Counted from the stretch's first letter, positions 38,426 to 50,470 are shown. The stretch is DNA of 64,000 nt from Taeniopygia guttata (GCF_048771995.1 NC_133024.1:113658501-113722500); one strand, 5' to 3'. The notes: generated by a model not told the origin, from the letters alone. Made by a program: numbers and translations.

Positions 38426-38655
38426 CCGCGCTGCCCGCTGGGATGAAGTATGAGATAGGGCAGGCTCTTTATCTGGGATTTGTCTCCTCGGCCTTGAGCA
38501 TCCTGGGTGGGGCCTTGCTGTGCACGTCGTGCCTTGGGAGCGAGGCGCCTTTCCAGCCTCCATCCTCCAGGCCACCGAGTGCCTTCAAGGGCAACCACGC
38601 TCCGTCCCTGACATCTGCGGCCCACGGCGGCTACAGGCTGAGCGACTACGTGTGA
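37978..38655 (+). CDS. CLDN14: Claudin-14, tight-junction membrane protein, complete single-exon CDS
   Basis: Encodes 225 aa with the full claudin plan. Seen: a first membrane segment (about residues 8-27), then the claudin signature W30 - G49-L50-W51 - C54 - C64 in extracellular loop 1, further membrane segments near 82-102, 117-140 and 163-185, and a C-terminus YRLSDYV ending in the Tyr-Val PDZ-binding motif used to dock on ZO proteins. Known: claudin-14 seals paracellular cation paths in inner ear and kidney; human loss causes deafness DFNB29. The sequences [23 protein letters not shown] and [10 protein letters not shown] match human CLDN14 as I remember it, better than claudin-2; human is 239 aa, so the cytoplasmic tail is somewhat shorter here. 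The start is the first in-frame ATG; a good 3' splice site at 37860/37861 implies upstream leader exons. The exon is strongly GC-rich at third positions and CpG-rich. It converges with CHAF1B, as in human. Claudin identity is certain; the paralogue call is supported by both sequence and synteny. Confidence 0.94.
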   Translation: MASWALELLGFSLSLLGLIGTLITTILPHWWRSAHVGANIITAAAYVKGLWMECVWHSTGVYQCQAYRSQLALPAELRAARAMMVISCLLAVLAAGVAVVGMRCTHCAEGSPAKASIAGSGGVGFVAAGLLCLAPVAWSTNDVVVDFYNPALPAGMKYEIGQALYLGFVSSALSILGGALLCTSCLGSEAPFQPPSSRPPSAFKGNHAPSLTSAAHGGYRLSDYV

Positions 38656-38810
38656 GTTCTCCCAGGATCTGGCACCGCTGCCTCGGGAATTCTGTGCCTG
38701 GCACCAGACACCTCAAATGGATGTCGGAGTTTCCCGTTGTTTATTCCTTCCTTTTCTTCCCGGAGGAGGAAAGGATGTGGATGCAGAACTGCTGCCTGTA
38801 AAACCTGGGA

Positions 38811-38816
38811 AATAAA
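38811..38816 (+). terminator. CLDN14: Candidate CLDN14 polyadenylation signal
   Basis: AATAAA lies 156 bp after the stop codon, which would give a short 3' UTR. Another AATAAA lies at 39248-39253 and could serve a longer transcript. Confidence 0.5.
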
Positions 38817-40224
38817 GGCAAAGGAGGCTGAGATATTCCCAAGGCAGCACATCCCTGTCTACCTCCCATCAGGGCTTTGCAGGCACATAATTCAAGGGGT
38901 ATTCTGTTAAAAATAATGGTTTGGTTTGGAGTCGGTGCCCTGTGAAGCAGAGCTGGCCACATCGCTTTGATTCTTCCCAAAAAAAGACAGTTTTCCCTAA
39001 AATCTGGAATTTCTTAGGGATACACAGTGATTTCCAGCACTGGTTGCCTGCTAGGTTCCTCATTTCCATAATTCATGAACATTTCATCATGACAAGGTAT
39101 TAATTTTGCTTTCACTTAACTTTTTTTTTCAGTTTGTTTTTTTATAGTCCCTTGAAATGTGAATTTCCATGGCACTGTGACAGATGTATTTGACAGCCTG
39201 TTACAGCCAATATTTGAAGTTATATGACAATGTTTTGACCTGATCAAAATAAAATTTCAGTGCATTTTTTGAAATGCGTCACGAGGGAAACAAACCCTCT
39301 CGGTGGCTCAGAACTGGGTTTTTTACAAATGTCAGGAATAGAATGGAACCAGACATTTGATATTAAATATACTTTAAAACTGAAAATTTAAAAACTCTCA
39401 GAATTTGTCACTTTTAGCTTTTGAGCAGATTTAGCATTCTGCAAAATCTGTGCATTATAGGGAGTGGAAAAAGAGTTTCTAGAATCCTATTTCATAAATC
39501 CCATGCAATGAAAGGTGCTCATTTCTTAGGATGACTGCTGGTAATTTGTGCCTGAAGGTGCTTTAGGGTTGGCAAGGATATTTCCATCCCCTCCAGCAAT
39601 TTCTGGGGAACTTCCATTGGGGCACAAGGCACCCTCCATGGACTGTGACCACTGCTCGCCAGAAGTACCAAATCCAGGCATTTCCTTCTAAAATCCTCAC
39701 AAAATTCCATCATTCCACAGTGCATTCAAACAATCAGAAATAAAACAATGAGCAAAGTAGCCCAGCCCTTTCCATTTCACATTACAGCAAAGTGTCAGGC
39801 ACACATATTAGGATACAAAATTATGACAAAAAAGAGAATCAATGGATTTCTCTTAAACCAGAAATTTCTAGGTCTCCCACTTTCAACAGATGGACCAAGA
39901 CACTGAAAAAAAAAATAATTCCAAGACCTGAGAGGCAACAATTCTTCATTTGGCAAAAAGAAAAATCTGTTTGCAATTTTATTGTCACCTTGTGTCACCT
40001 CCAGAGCTGGGAGATTTTCAATATTTCCCCTGGTTCCAATCTGAAACTTCCTTTTTGTGGTTGATCACCGCTGGCTTTGGCTTCGTGTTGATTTGGACAG
40101 AGGGTTTTCAGCACTGATTCATGTTAACATCACCACTGTTTTTAAAAATAAATGGGATTTCTAAGCAATTTGCTGAGACCAACAATAATAAAAGTGATCT
40201 GGGACCCGACTTTGGTTATTTGTG

Positions 40225-40960
40225 GTGATGGGACAAGGGGAATGGCTTTAAACTAAAGGATGGCAGGGATGGATGGGATATTGGGAATCAGGAATTGTTC
40301 CTGTGAGGGTGGGAAGGGGCTGAGATGGAATTCCCAGAGCAGCTGTGGCTGCCCCTGGATCCCTGGCAGTGCCCAAGGCCGGGTTGGACACTGGGGCTGG
40401 AGCAGCCTGATGTGCATAGATCCATACAATCACAGAATCCCAGAATTGTTTGGGTTGGAAGGACCTCACAGCCCACCCAGTGCCACCCCTGCCATGCAGG
40501 GACACCTCCCACTGTCCCAGGCTGCTCCAGCCCCAGTGTCCAACCTGACCTTGGGCACTGCCAGGGATCCAGGGCAGCCACAGCTTCACCTGTGCCAGGG
40601 CCTCACCACCCTCACAAGGATGGATTTTTTCCCCAACATCCCACCTAAACTTGGAATTTTTCAGTCTGAAGCCATTTCCTGTGCCCTGTCCCTCCATGCC
40701 CTGGAAATTGTCTCTCTCCAGGTTTCCTGGGGCTCCTCCAGGCCCTGCAAGGCCACCCTGAGCTCAGCCCAAAGCTTCTCCTGTGCAGGGGAACAATCCC
40801 AGCTGTGCCAGCCTTTCCTCCCAGCAGAGCTGCTCCATCCCTCTGCTCATCCTGGAGCCTCCTCTGGGCTCTCTGCAGCAGCTCCAGCTCCTCCTGGGCT
40901 GGACACCAGTGGAAGGTCCCCTCCAGCCCCAATTCTGTGATCAATGACTGTGCAAATATC
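40225..40960. mobile_element. Foldback CR1 composite, locus A
   Basis: A plus-sense CR1 segment (40225-40413) is joined head to head, through atgtgcatagatccata, to a minus-sense CR1 (about 40428-40960). The arms are complementary over more than 100 bp. The same junction recurs at 47818. Confidence 0.8.
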
Positions 40961-41489
40961 TCAGAGACACCCTGAAGTGCAGGGAATGGACACAAACTGC
41001 ACAAAGGCTTCTTAGAGAAGATGGAGACAAACTGTTGGTGGTCCATTATGAATTTCTGGGATGCTTTTTCCAGCCCAGTGTAGGTGGTCAAAACCTTGGG
41101 CTTTTCCTGTGTTTCCATTCTAAGAGATGCTGCCAAGTGATTGGATATCAGACTGAGGAGGGCTTTGGACAGCCATGAATGCTGGAGCACAGTTCCAAGG
41201 GAGGAAATGGGCTCTGGGTCATTAGGGGGTGGTTGCCATCTACTGATAAGTTCATTCACTTGCCAGGTTTTGGTGTGGTGGGAATACTCCTGTGTAGGGC
41301 TGTTCTTACTGCAGCAGTCCCCAGCCAGGCAGAGTATGTGACAGCATAGGAACAGTTTATAAAGTCCTGGCAAAAATACCTGGAAGTGCTTGGATGTAAA
41401 ATAAGAGGGAAGTGGTTTCTTTCACAGAGCTGTGAACCAGTGGATCTTAGTCCATGTTAAACTGACAACAGTGTCTGCTTTTCCTTCCT

Positions 41490-41720
41490 CCTTTCCTTTC
41501 CTTTCCTTTCCTTTCCTTTCCTTTCCTTTCCTTTCCTTTCCTTTCCTTTCCTTTCCTTTCCTTTCCTTTCCTTTCCTTTCCTTTCCTTTCCTTTCCTTTC
41601 CTTTCCTTTCCTTTCCTTTCCTTTCCTTTCCTTTCCTTTCCTTTCCTTTCCTTTCCTTTCCTTTCCTTTCCTTTCCTTTCCTTTCCTTTCCTTTCCTTTC
41701 CTTTCCTTTCCTTTCCTTTT
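41490..41720. repeat. (CCTTT)n pentanucleotide microsatellite, about 46 copies
   Basis: Perfect pyrimidine-only array over about 230 bp, purine-only on the other strand; yields spurious KERKG/FLSFP ORFs. Confidence 0.96.
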
Positions 41721-42784
41721 TTCTCAAAAATTACAAATGCAGCTTGGTCCCCACAATACTTTTATCTACATTTTCTATTCTTATCACTAAAGGGGCTCCT
41801 GGATGTGTTGATTCCCAACTTCATTCAGATCATCCTTTCCAAATCTTCAGCCCATGGCATCAGAAATCATGTTTAAACCCTTCACTGAGAATCCTGACAG
41901 TTCTTCAGACAGTTTCCCATAAACTCAAACATCTGAATGGGTTTAAAATGCTTTATGGACAAGAAAGGCAGGACAGACCCAACCTCCCTCCTTTTTCCTG
42001 GGGCAAAAGGTGGTTAATTTTATTTTCTGCTTTAAGCAGGAGGAAAATGCATTAATTTCATTAGCTCACACTTCAAAGATGTTTGGTAAGCAAACTGTTG
42101 GAAAGTGGAGTGAATCAATGCAGAGATCTGACCTGTTGAGAGCACATGTACAGACTTCATATAGATGTGTGGATATTTAAAATGCTGGAATTCCAGCTCC
42201 ATTGACTCCCCTGAGGTCACAATTTCACCCATAAGCTCATTATTACTGTCAATACTCCCAAATCTATTAGAGAGCTTTTAACTAAAAGGCCTCCAGAGCA
42301 AAGAGAATCAAAGTCAGGGGGATTTTACCCCCTCAGAGGGATGGGATGGCAAGGAAAGGCTTTTGTTGGCCATTTCACAAAGTGTTTGGTATTGAGCAGA
42401 GCAGCTGCAACCCGTGGGATGTGTGAGGGAGTTCTCCCTTCCACTGGAGTCAAGGACAAGCAATTTTATTTTTAAAATGTCATAATCACTGGTATTGATC
42501 ACCAGGGGTGCTCTCAAATCCATCCAGGCTGGTGCTATCACCACTACTGCTATCCCTGGCAATTCCAGCCCAATTAGGCTGCCTTGCTAATGAACCTCAG
42601 CTGCTTTTCATGGCCCTGTGTGGGAGAAAAGGGCTGATGGACAGAGCAATCCCAAACTTCCACCCTGCCCTGAGCTGCCTCTTTGTTTCTTTTGGTCATG
42701 TTTTATCATTCCATGGAAAACACAGAGAGCAAAGTTCAGAAGCATCAATAAGCCTTGAAAATCAGAGTTAGGACTGAAGTGCTT

Positions 42785-42935
42785 GGGAAAGGTTGTGGCT
42801 GCCCCTGGATCCCTGGCAGTGCCCAGGGCCAGGATGGATTTGGGGCTTGGAGCAGCCTGGGACAGTGGAGATGTCCCTGCCATGGCAGGGCTGGATGATC
42901 TTGAAGGTCTGTTCCAACCTGGATGATTCTGTGAA
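42785..42935 (+). mobile_element. CR1 LINE 3' end
   Basis: ggttgtggctgcccctggat to aacctggatgattctgtgaa. Confidence 0.85.
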
Positions 42936-43057
42936 ACACATGGTAAAGATCAGATAAAATAAACCCAGATTTGGGTTACATCATGTTTGCAAAGCCAGAT
43001 CATTTTAAGCCCACTCATTCTTGAAAGGAAGTTGAGGTTGAAGAATCTGGAAATTGG

Positions 43058-43365
43058 CCTGAGCACCCTTTCCATGGGGAAATTTTCCCAATATCCAGCC
43101 TAAACCTCCCCTAGCCCAGCCTGAGGCCGTTCCCTCTCCTCCTGTCCCTGTTCCCTGGAGCAGAGCCCGACCCCCCGGCTGTCCCCTCCTGGCAGGAGCT
43201 GTGCAGAGCCACAAGGTCCCCCCTGAGCCTCCTTTTCTCCAGGCTCAGCCCCTTCTCAGCTCCCTCAGGAATTCTCCAGCCCCTTCCCAGCTCCCTCAGC
43301 TGCTCCTCACAGGATTGACTCTCCAGAACCTTCACCACCCTCACCAGGAAAGATCCATGTCTGGA
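43058..43365 (-). mobile_element. CR1 LINE fragment
   Basis: ctgagcaccctttccatggg through cctgagcctccttttctcca; it lacks the tail. Confidence 0.82.
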
Positions 43366-44365
43366 ACAGAGACTGAATCTCCATCCCAGCTCCAGGTTAT
43401 CTCCAGCAGCTCCATCTCCCCTGCCCAAAGGAAAAGCTCATTTCAGTAGAGAAATCATTTCAGGATGAGCTGAATTACCTGAATCTGATTCCAGCTTCAC
43501 TCCAAGGTAGCCAACTCCCACTCATGTTGCACCTGAAAGCCTCTGGAAAAAGCCACCTCCAGGTCCCTGTGGGTTAATCACAGAATCCCAAAGGATGCAG
43601 CCAATAGTTCCTTCCCTATTTAAACACAGTCTGAATTGGGTATTAACTACCTGCTGTGTTTGGCAGCTCTCTTATTCCTAAAATAAATAACTGTATGAAA
43701 AGTCATAAACTCTATATTGGACTTTTTCATTAAAAAAAAAAAAAAAGCCAGAAAAAAAATCAAAGTACTGTCAGGATTTTAGCAGCCTCACTTCTTGCAG
43801 TAAATCTGCTTCCACAGCTGTTCCTGCTGTACTGTGTCCTTCAGCCAAGAGTAGCTGCAGTCCAACATTTCCTTCTTAAGTTATTCCTTACCCAGAGCAA
43901 AGCCAAGGGAATTTTGGACAGGGCTCGCTTGCTCAAAATTATGAATGTGCTCTTATTAGAGCAGGTTGCATGTTTTATATTAAATATTCATTCAAATAAC
44001 AATCCAGCAAAATGTTTGTCGGGATAAGAGTTACTTTGGCTGAAAAGACACATTTTTCTTCCAGTCTCCACCAAAACTTGCCCATATTTATCATGTCCAA
44101 GATCTAAGAAGATCTTGCTTGAACTTGGTTGAGCTCCTTCAGCAGTGCCAGATCCTGTTCTCCTGTTTCAGAGCTGCACCACTTCAGGAATTGCTTGGTT
44201 GTCACTGGGGAAAAGTTTTTTACAGGTTCCACTGCAGCTCATAAAAGGGGAAAAAAAAAAAAAGGAGAGAAAAAAAAAGAGGAAAGTGGCATTTTCTCCT
44301 CCTGCCTCTTAAAAACCTGCCCGTGTTGAGCTGAGAGCCATGGAGTTTCTCATAATAGTTTGATT

Positions 44366-44645
44366 TAATGGAATCTTGGAATTGTTGGGGTGGAATGGAC
44401 CTCAAAGCTCATCCAGTGCCACCCCTGCCATGGCAGGGACACCTCCCACTGTCCCAGGCTGCTCCAGCCCCAGTGTCCAACCTGGCCAGGGATGGGAAAT
44501 CCAAAACCTCCCTGGGCAACCTGTGCTTCACCACCCTCATCATAAAGAATTTCCTCCCAAAATCCCATCCATCCTGCCTCCCTCAGCCTAAGGCCATTCC
44601 TCCTTTTCCCATCACTCCATCCCTTGGGAAATGTCCCTGTCCAAG
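44366..44645 (-). mobile_element. CR1 LINE 3' end
   Basis: ggaatcttggaattgttggg followed by the reversed CR1 body to ccatcactccatcccttggg. Confidence 0.85.
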
Positions 44646-45299
44646 TGATGAAAGAAAAGTTTCCTCAAAACCCCAGAGAGCTCCAGAACTCCGCTCCTGT
44701 TGTGAGCCAAAGCCCAGCTCCAGGAGCTGCTTCCATCAAAGCTAAAGATTAGCAATGTTGCCATCATGTGGCTGCTCCCAGCAAAGGCTCAGGCATGAGC
44801 CCGAATTTATTCATCAAAAAGCAATTTCCACCTGGATCCTGCTGGTAAAACCCAATGTTGGAAGTTGTTACTATTGTAGGATATAATTAGAGTAATTATT
44901 TTTATGGCAGTGTGCAGTGTGTGCAGTGGATAAGGTGAAACCACACCTCTGACTCTGCTCCTTACCGTCAGGGATTTAGAGATCACATTGAAAACCTCAC
45001 TCCAAAATTCATCTCGAGTTATCCAAGCAGAAATTCTAGAAGTGAAAATCCCCTCTTCCTGCAGAAACAAGAAGGAAGAAAAAAGGACAAGGAATCAGTT
45101 TCAATAATCTTCATATTTGACATGGCTTGAAAGTGAAATTTTAATGCTCCAGCTCTTGAATTACTTTATCCTGACTGCTATAATAATTTGTGATTTTCAG
45201 TCATTTTATTATATTTTCTCTTATAAACCCTTCTCTGCAGTATCACATAGATTCTTCTACACTGACAAGAAAAATCCAAGGACAGGAACTCCCACAGGC

Positions 45300-45470
45300 A
45301 CACCAGAGCAGCTGGGGCTGCCCCTGGATCCTGGCAGTGCCCAAGGCCAGGTTGGACACTGGGGCTGGAGCAGCCTGGGACAGTGGGAGCTGTCCCTGCC
45401 ATGGCAGGGGTGGCACTGGGTGGGCTTTGATGTCCCTTCCATCCCAAACCATTCCATGATTCTGTGATTT
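45300..45470 (+). mobile_element. CR1 LINE 3' end
   Basis: cagctggggctgcccctgga to aaaccattccatgattctgt. Confidence 0.87.
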
Positions 45471-45584
45471 ATTTGGAAAATTTCTTCCTTCCTTCTGGGA
45501 AGCTGAGAGTGAAGAGAAGCAATGGTGAATTTACCACCCTCCTGCTCCAGGAACCAGCACATTTCAGGTCCTGGCAAAGTTCTC

Positions 45585-45608
45585 CAATTTTTTTTTTTTT
45601 TTTTTTTG
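45585..45608. repeat. Poly-T run of about 23 bases
   Basis: Uninterrupted T-run, not attached to a recognised element. Confidence 0.8.
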
Positions 45609-46741
45609 GTTGAAAACCCTTCCTGGACATAAGGTGCAGATGTTTTATGCTCACCCTTTGCCACTACACTGGATTTCCCATTCCAAGGAATAATTGCCAT
45701 GGACAATAACCCATCTTTTTCCTGCACTCTCTGCTCAGAATGACATTTTATCCAGTAAAATATTGCAGCAGAAAAGTGCTTTTTGCTATTCAAGGAACTC
45801 TGATGTGGCTGTTCCTGGCTGTCAATTTTCCCTTCTTCTAATAATCCATCCCACAGCAGAGATGCAGATTTTTTAGGAATTTCAAATTTGGAATATTGGA
45901 GCACACAGCCAACACCTCCTCTCCTGCCCTGCTGTTTATTTTTAAGCGTATCCAGCTGGTGCAACCCCACTGGAAAAGGGAAAACAAAAATATCCAGAGG
46001 CTCCTGCAGCTCGTGCCTTGCAGAAGGAGCACTCAGGGAGCTCAAAGGATCATTTTGAAGGAGATAATTGAACAGGCTGAGATCCCACCACCATTCCCTT
46101 TCCAACCTGGCCCCTTTCCCTTTCCCTCAACAAACAACACTTCAAAATTCCTTATTTCAGCTTGGCAGAAAACAAAACAAGAACTCCTGTCCAGCTTATT
46201 TATTTACTTTTGGTGGCTGAAGGGGAGAATTTTATGCCGAGACAAAACCTGACATTATTTAGCATCAAAAATTAGCATTGTTGTGCATAAAATTCAAATC
46301 TTGAGGAGAAAAAATGCACAGAGAAAAAATTCCCTTCAAAACGAAGCTTTCCTGGTTCAACTCTCAGCAAGGAAAACATTCTGAGTGGACAAATAATTGG
46401 AGCACAAACAGGAAAATCTGGGGAGTTCAGCCCTCTCAGAAAAGATGGCAACAACTTAAAAGACACGAACAGGCTCCTCTCCTTTCAGGAGCACCAGGAT
46501 CAGGTTTTCCCAGGCATTGGAAGAGCCCCAGTTTATACCCAGTTTCCAGACAGAAAGAAATCTGTGAATCTTTTTAATTTTTCATGCTCTGAGAGGCAAA
46601 TCCTCTCAGGTTGCAGGCACAGAGGCCTCAGGGGCTTTTCTTGGGATTTTTCAGCTGAAGGAAAAATCAGCAGGAACCTCAGCAATACCAACATCCCTGG
46701 GCTGGAAGTCTGGCAGCCACAGGAGGGACAACTGCTCCCAG

Positions 46742-47325
46742 GTCACAGAATTTACAGAATCACAGAATTTACAGAATCACTGGGTTGGAAAAGACCTTCA
46801 AGATCATCAACCCAGCCCCAACACCTCAACCCAGCCCTGGCACCCAGTGCCACATCCAGGCTTTGTTAAACACACCCAGGGATGGTGACTCCACCACCTC
46901 ACTGGGCAGCCACTCCAGAACTTTATCACCATTTCTGTAAAACCTTTTCCCTGCTATCCAACCTGTATTTCCCTTGGCTCAGCTCGAGGCTGTGAGCTCT
47001 GGTTCTGTCAGTGCTGCCTGGAGAAAGAGCCCAGCCCCAGCTGGGCACAGGCACCTTTCAGGAGCTGTGGGGAGTGACAAGGTCACCCCTGAGCCTCCTT
47101 TTCTCCAGGCTGGACACCCCCAGCCCCCTCAGTGGTTCCTCACAGGGTTTGTGCTCCCAGCCCCTCTCCAGCCTCGTTGCCTCCTCTGGATGTGCTCCAG
47201 CCCCTCCATGACATTCCCAAACTGAGGTGTGCCCTCACCTGTGCCAGGCACAGGGGCAGAATGAGCTCCCTGTTCCTGCTGGCCACACCATTCCTCACCC
47301 AGGCCAGGAGCTGTTGGCCTCTTTT
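46742..47325 (-). mobile_element. CR1 LINE 3' end, about 580 bp
   Basis: Begins with a doubled tail (tcacagaatttacagaatca), then cattcaagatcat-type text, the leader-like block around ctggagaaagagcccagccc, and further 5' CR1 to ccaggagctgttggcctc. The longest single minus copy apart from the composites. Confidence 0.87.
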
Positions 47326-47684
47326 TGCCCATTCCAGCTTTTCTGCTGAGGTTGGAGCACCTCCAGGGAGACTCCAAGATGAGCATGGAAAAGCTTCTCC
47401 CACAGGGACTGGGAAGGAGGAGCAGCCTCAGCACCCCCAGTCCCATCTCTTGGCAGCTCTGTCAGATCCCCTTGGAAGGGGTAGGGCAGCATCCCAAAAT
47501 CCCACGCCTGAGGAAGAACAGAGCTGCTGTGTGGGGTTGGGGTTGCTCAGGGAGAGGGATAATCAGGACCAAATGTTGGGATTTGACTTCAGAGATGATT
47601 GGTAAAAGCGCTGCCAAGTGAGGGCTGAGAGATCTGAGCAGGAACATCTGGAATGAGCAGGGAAAAATACCTGGGAAGGACAGA

Positions 47685-48600
47685 GGGGATATTGGGAATT
47701 AGGAATTGTTCCTGTGAGGGTGGGAAGGGGCTGAGATGGAATTCCCAGAGCAGCTGGGGCTGCCCCTGGATCCCTGGCAGTGCCCAAGGCCAGGCTGGAC
47801 ACTGGGGCTGGAGCAGCCTGGTGTGCATAGATCCATAGAATCACAGAATCCCAGAATTGTTTGGGTTGGAAGGACCTCACAGCCCATCCAGTGCCACCCC
47901 TGCCATGGCAGGGACACCTCTCATTGTCCCAGGCTGCTCCAAGTCCTGTCCATCCTGGCCTTGGGCACTTCCAGGGATGCCTCAGGTTTGAGCTTTTCTA
48001 TTTATCAGGTTCTGTGCTGCTTTAGTGTGTGGGTCTGGGCTTTGTATTTTGGGATGCTGAGCTGTGTGCACAGAGCAGGGAGACAAAACAATTCCTGCTC
48101 CAGCTGGGCACCAAGGACAAATGATCCAAATCTCAGCCCAGGAGCACAAACAGCGTGGGCTGGAGAGAGAAAAACAAGCAGGGTGGGACTGCCTGGGCTA
48201 AAGCTGGAATGGGACAATGAACTCCAAGGTGCCAATGGAGCAGAACTGATCCCAGGGAGAGCCCCCGGGAGCACTCGTGCATTTTGGGGCCATTTTGGGT
48301 CATTTGGGTGCAGCCCTGGCTGGGCTCTGGTGCTGCCCAAGGTGGATCCATGGAGGAGATCCTTTAATAAATCCCGAATTTATTCTGTAGCTCTGCCCAG
48401 TTCTGCTCCAGCTCAGCCTCCACAAGGCATCACAGGGATCCAGGGGCAGCCCCAGCTGCTCTGGGCACCCTGTGCCAGGGTCTGCCCACCCTCCCAGGGA
48501 ACAATTCCTTCTCCTTATCCAACCTAACCTCACTCTCTGTCATTCCAAACCACTCCTTGTCCTGTCACCCCTTCCAGGCACTGAACGCTCTTCCCTTGGT
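47685..48600. mobile_element. Foldback CR1 composite, locus B, split by solo LTR copy 3
   Basis: Plus arm 47685-47817, junction gtgtgcatagatccata, minus arm 47833-47977 continuing at 48439 after the LTR to about 48600. The junction is the same as at 40414-40430; the outer flanks differ. Confidence 0.8.
47978..48432 (+). mobile_element. Solo LTR, same family, copy 3, with 6-bp target duplication
   Basis: Begins TGCCTCAGG and ends AAGGCATCA, flanked by CAGGGA at 47972-47977 and 48433-48438. It interrupts a CR1 whose two halves join into the standard CR1 text once the insert is removed. A 6-bp duplication is typical of class II (ERVK-like) elements. Confidence 0.68.
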
Positions 48601-49679
48601 GGACTTTTCTCCCAAACCCCAAATCCATGCCAGTCTCTCCATAAAGGCTGCCAGGAGCTCTGTGGGTTGTTCCCACAGCCAGAGGTTCTGCTGGATGTGC
48701 AATCCTGGCACTCTGTGTCCCCTCAGGCCATGGCTAATCCAAGATCTGCTGCTTGGACCCTCCATGGTGGCAATTCCTCCTGGAAAATCCTCTGGATTCA
48801 CTGAGCAGGAGAGGCTGTGCTCTGCTCATGACTGAAGTCATCCTGCTGTGTTTTCCTTTTCCCTCTGAACCCTGTTTGCTTCTTCAGCACGTGGAGAGAA
48901 GCCTGAAATTATCAGTTTGTAGGAAAAAAAAAAATAAAGAGGATGAAAAATGCCTGGAAGATGAAGTCTGGAGTAGAGGGGAGTTTGCTTTGCTTTAGGG
49001 AATGCTGTCACCTGCTGGCAGGAGAGTAAGAAATTGGAGTTTTGTGGGGAAAAAAAAAAGAGCATCCCCATCCCAGAGAGGGAGAAAAAAACACAAAAAA
49101 TCTCTGAAGTAAAACCCAGCCTGGGAAATGAGGTGATCCTGGGAAAGAAGGATCCCACTGGAATTCCCAGAGACACCAAACCCCCTCTCAGCTTCCCTCC
49201 CACTCCTCCTCAAACTCTTTTTGTCTCCTTCTCCAGCCTTTCTGCACATCCCAGCTCCAACATTCCTGTCTCTTCTCCTCTCCAACCACCTCCATTTCCA
49301 TGGACACTTTTCCTCCTTTTCAACAATTTCCATGTGGCCAGAGAGAATCAGGAGCTCCCCCAGGGCAGGAAAATTTCACACCTGCCTCAATTCCACCATT
49401 TCCACTTTTCACAGAGAGCACCGAGAGATTTGGGACTGCCAAAAATTGTCCCCGTGCTGGGCACTCGAGGGATGTGGTCAGGTTAGGAAAAAAATCAGGA
49501 AAAATTTGTTCCTGGAAAAGGAAGGATGTCCAGGAAAGTGGTGGAATCACATCCCTGATGTCATTTAATTCCTGACATTTTGTTAGCACATAATTCATCT
49601 GCCCCTTCTTCAGGATCCTGCAGCTGCCAGAGCAGAAAACACCCAGAGATCCCTGAAAAGTCCTTTCATTTTGGATTAA

Positions 49680-49850
49680 TTTGATGGTATTTATGTTTTA
49701 TATTCTATTTATAGTCTATTTATTTTAATATATTATTTATATTTTTGTCTATTATATTAATACATTATTTATATTTTATCTATTATATTATTAATATATT
49801 ATTTATATTTTTATCTATGATATTATTTCTATGTCTATATTTGCTAACAA
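49680..49850. repeat. AT-rich tandem repeat
   Basis: Units such as tatttatattttatctatta recur about five times. Confidence 0.75.
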
Positions 49851-50094
49851 AGTTCATATAAACACAGGGAATGTGCAGACAAAATGCAGAATCTGTTTAG
49901 AATCCATAGGCAAGGATCAAGTAAATTTTGACCAGAAGGCAGTGGTTAATTAATGACAAAAGAAATTAATATTTACAGCTGGGCAGCTAAAAATTAAAAC
50001 TTTAACAGCAAAGGAGCACAAGGCCTCGCTGTTTAAAAATTAACCATTATTGCACAGCAAAAAGTCTTTTCAGGAGCGAAACAATCATGAATCC

Positions 50095-50470
50095 TCACCC
50101 AGCTAAAAAGTTACAAAATCTGTTTGAAACCCATCTGAAAAATTGCAAAATCCACTTGTAACCCATCTAAAAAATGTAAATTCTATTTGAAATTAAACCC
50201 ATCTAAAAAATTGCAAAATCCTCCTGAAACCCATCTGAAAAATTGCAAATTCTATTTGAAATTAAGCCCACCTAAAAAATTTCAAATTTTATTTGAAATA
50301 AAGCCCATCTAAAAAATTGCAAATTCTATTTGTAAGCCAGTTGAAAAATTGCAAATTTTATTTGAAATGAAGCCCATCTAAGAACCTGCAAAATCCACTT
50401 GAAACCCATCTGAAAACCTGCAAATTCTATTTGAAACCCACCTGAAAAATTGCAAAATCCACTTGAAGCC
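50095..50470. repeat. Minisatellite, about 11 units of 33-37 bp
   Basis: Units share cccatctgaaaaattgcaaa followed by (a/t)tc(c/t)a(c/t)ttgaaa; two length classes differ by a few bases (gaaa versus gaaattaaa). It lies about 1 kb beyond the CHAF1B 3' end. Confidence 0.88.

Noticed and set aside
37872-38625. 193-194 aa ORFs overlapping the claudin exon in other frames
   Set aside because: Shadows caused by high GC in the claudin coding exon; no conservation signal and no splice context.
41422-42055. Long KERKG / FLSFP repeat ORFs on both strands
   Set aside because: Translation of the CCTTT microsatellite, which lacks stop codons in every frame.
45257-46105. 282-aa minus-strand ORF
   Set aside because: Crosses a poly-T run (poly-Lys in the product) and a CR1 copy; no recognisable domain.
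47736-48527. 263-aa plus-strand ORF
   Set aside because: It spans CR1 and the solo LTR; similar frames recur in each LTR copy only because the copies are young.
50095-50470. CRISPR-like regular repeat spacing
   Set aside because: Units are contiguous and diverged, with no unique spacers, in a bird genome; it is an ordinary minisatellite.
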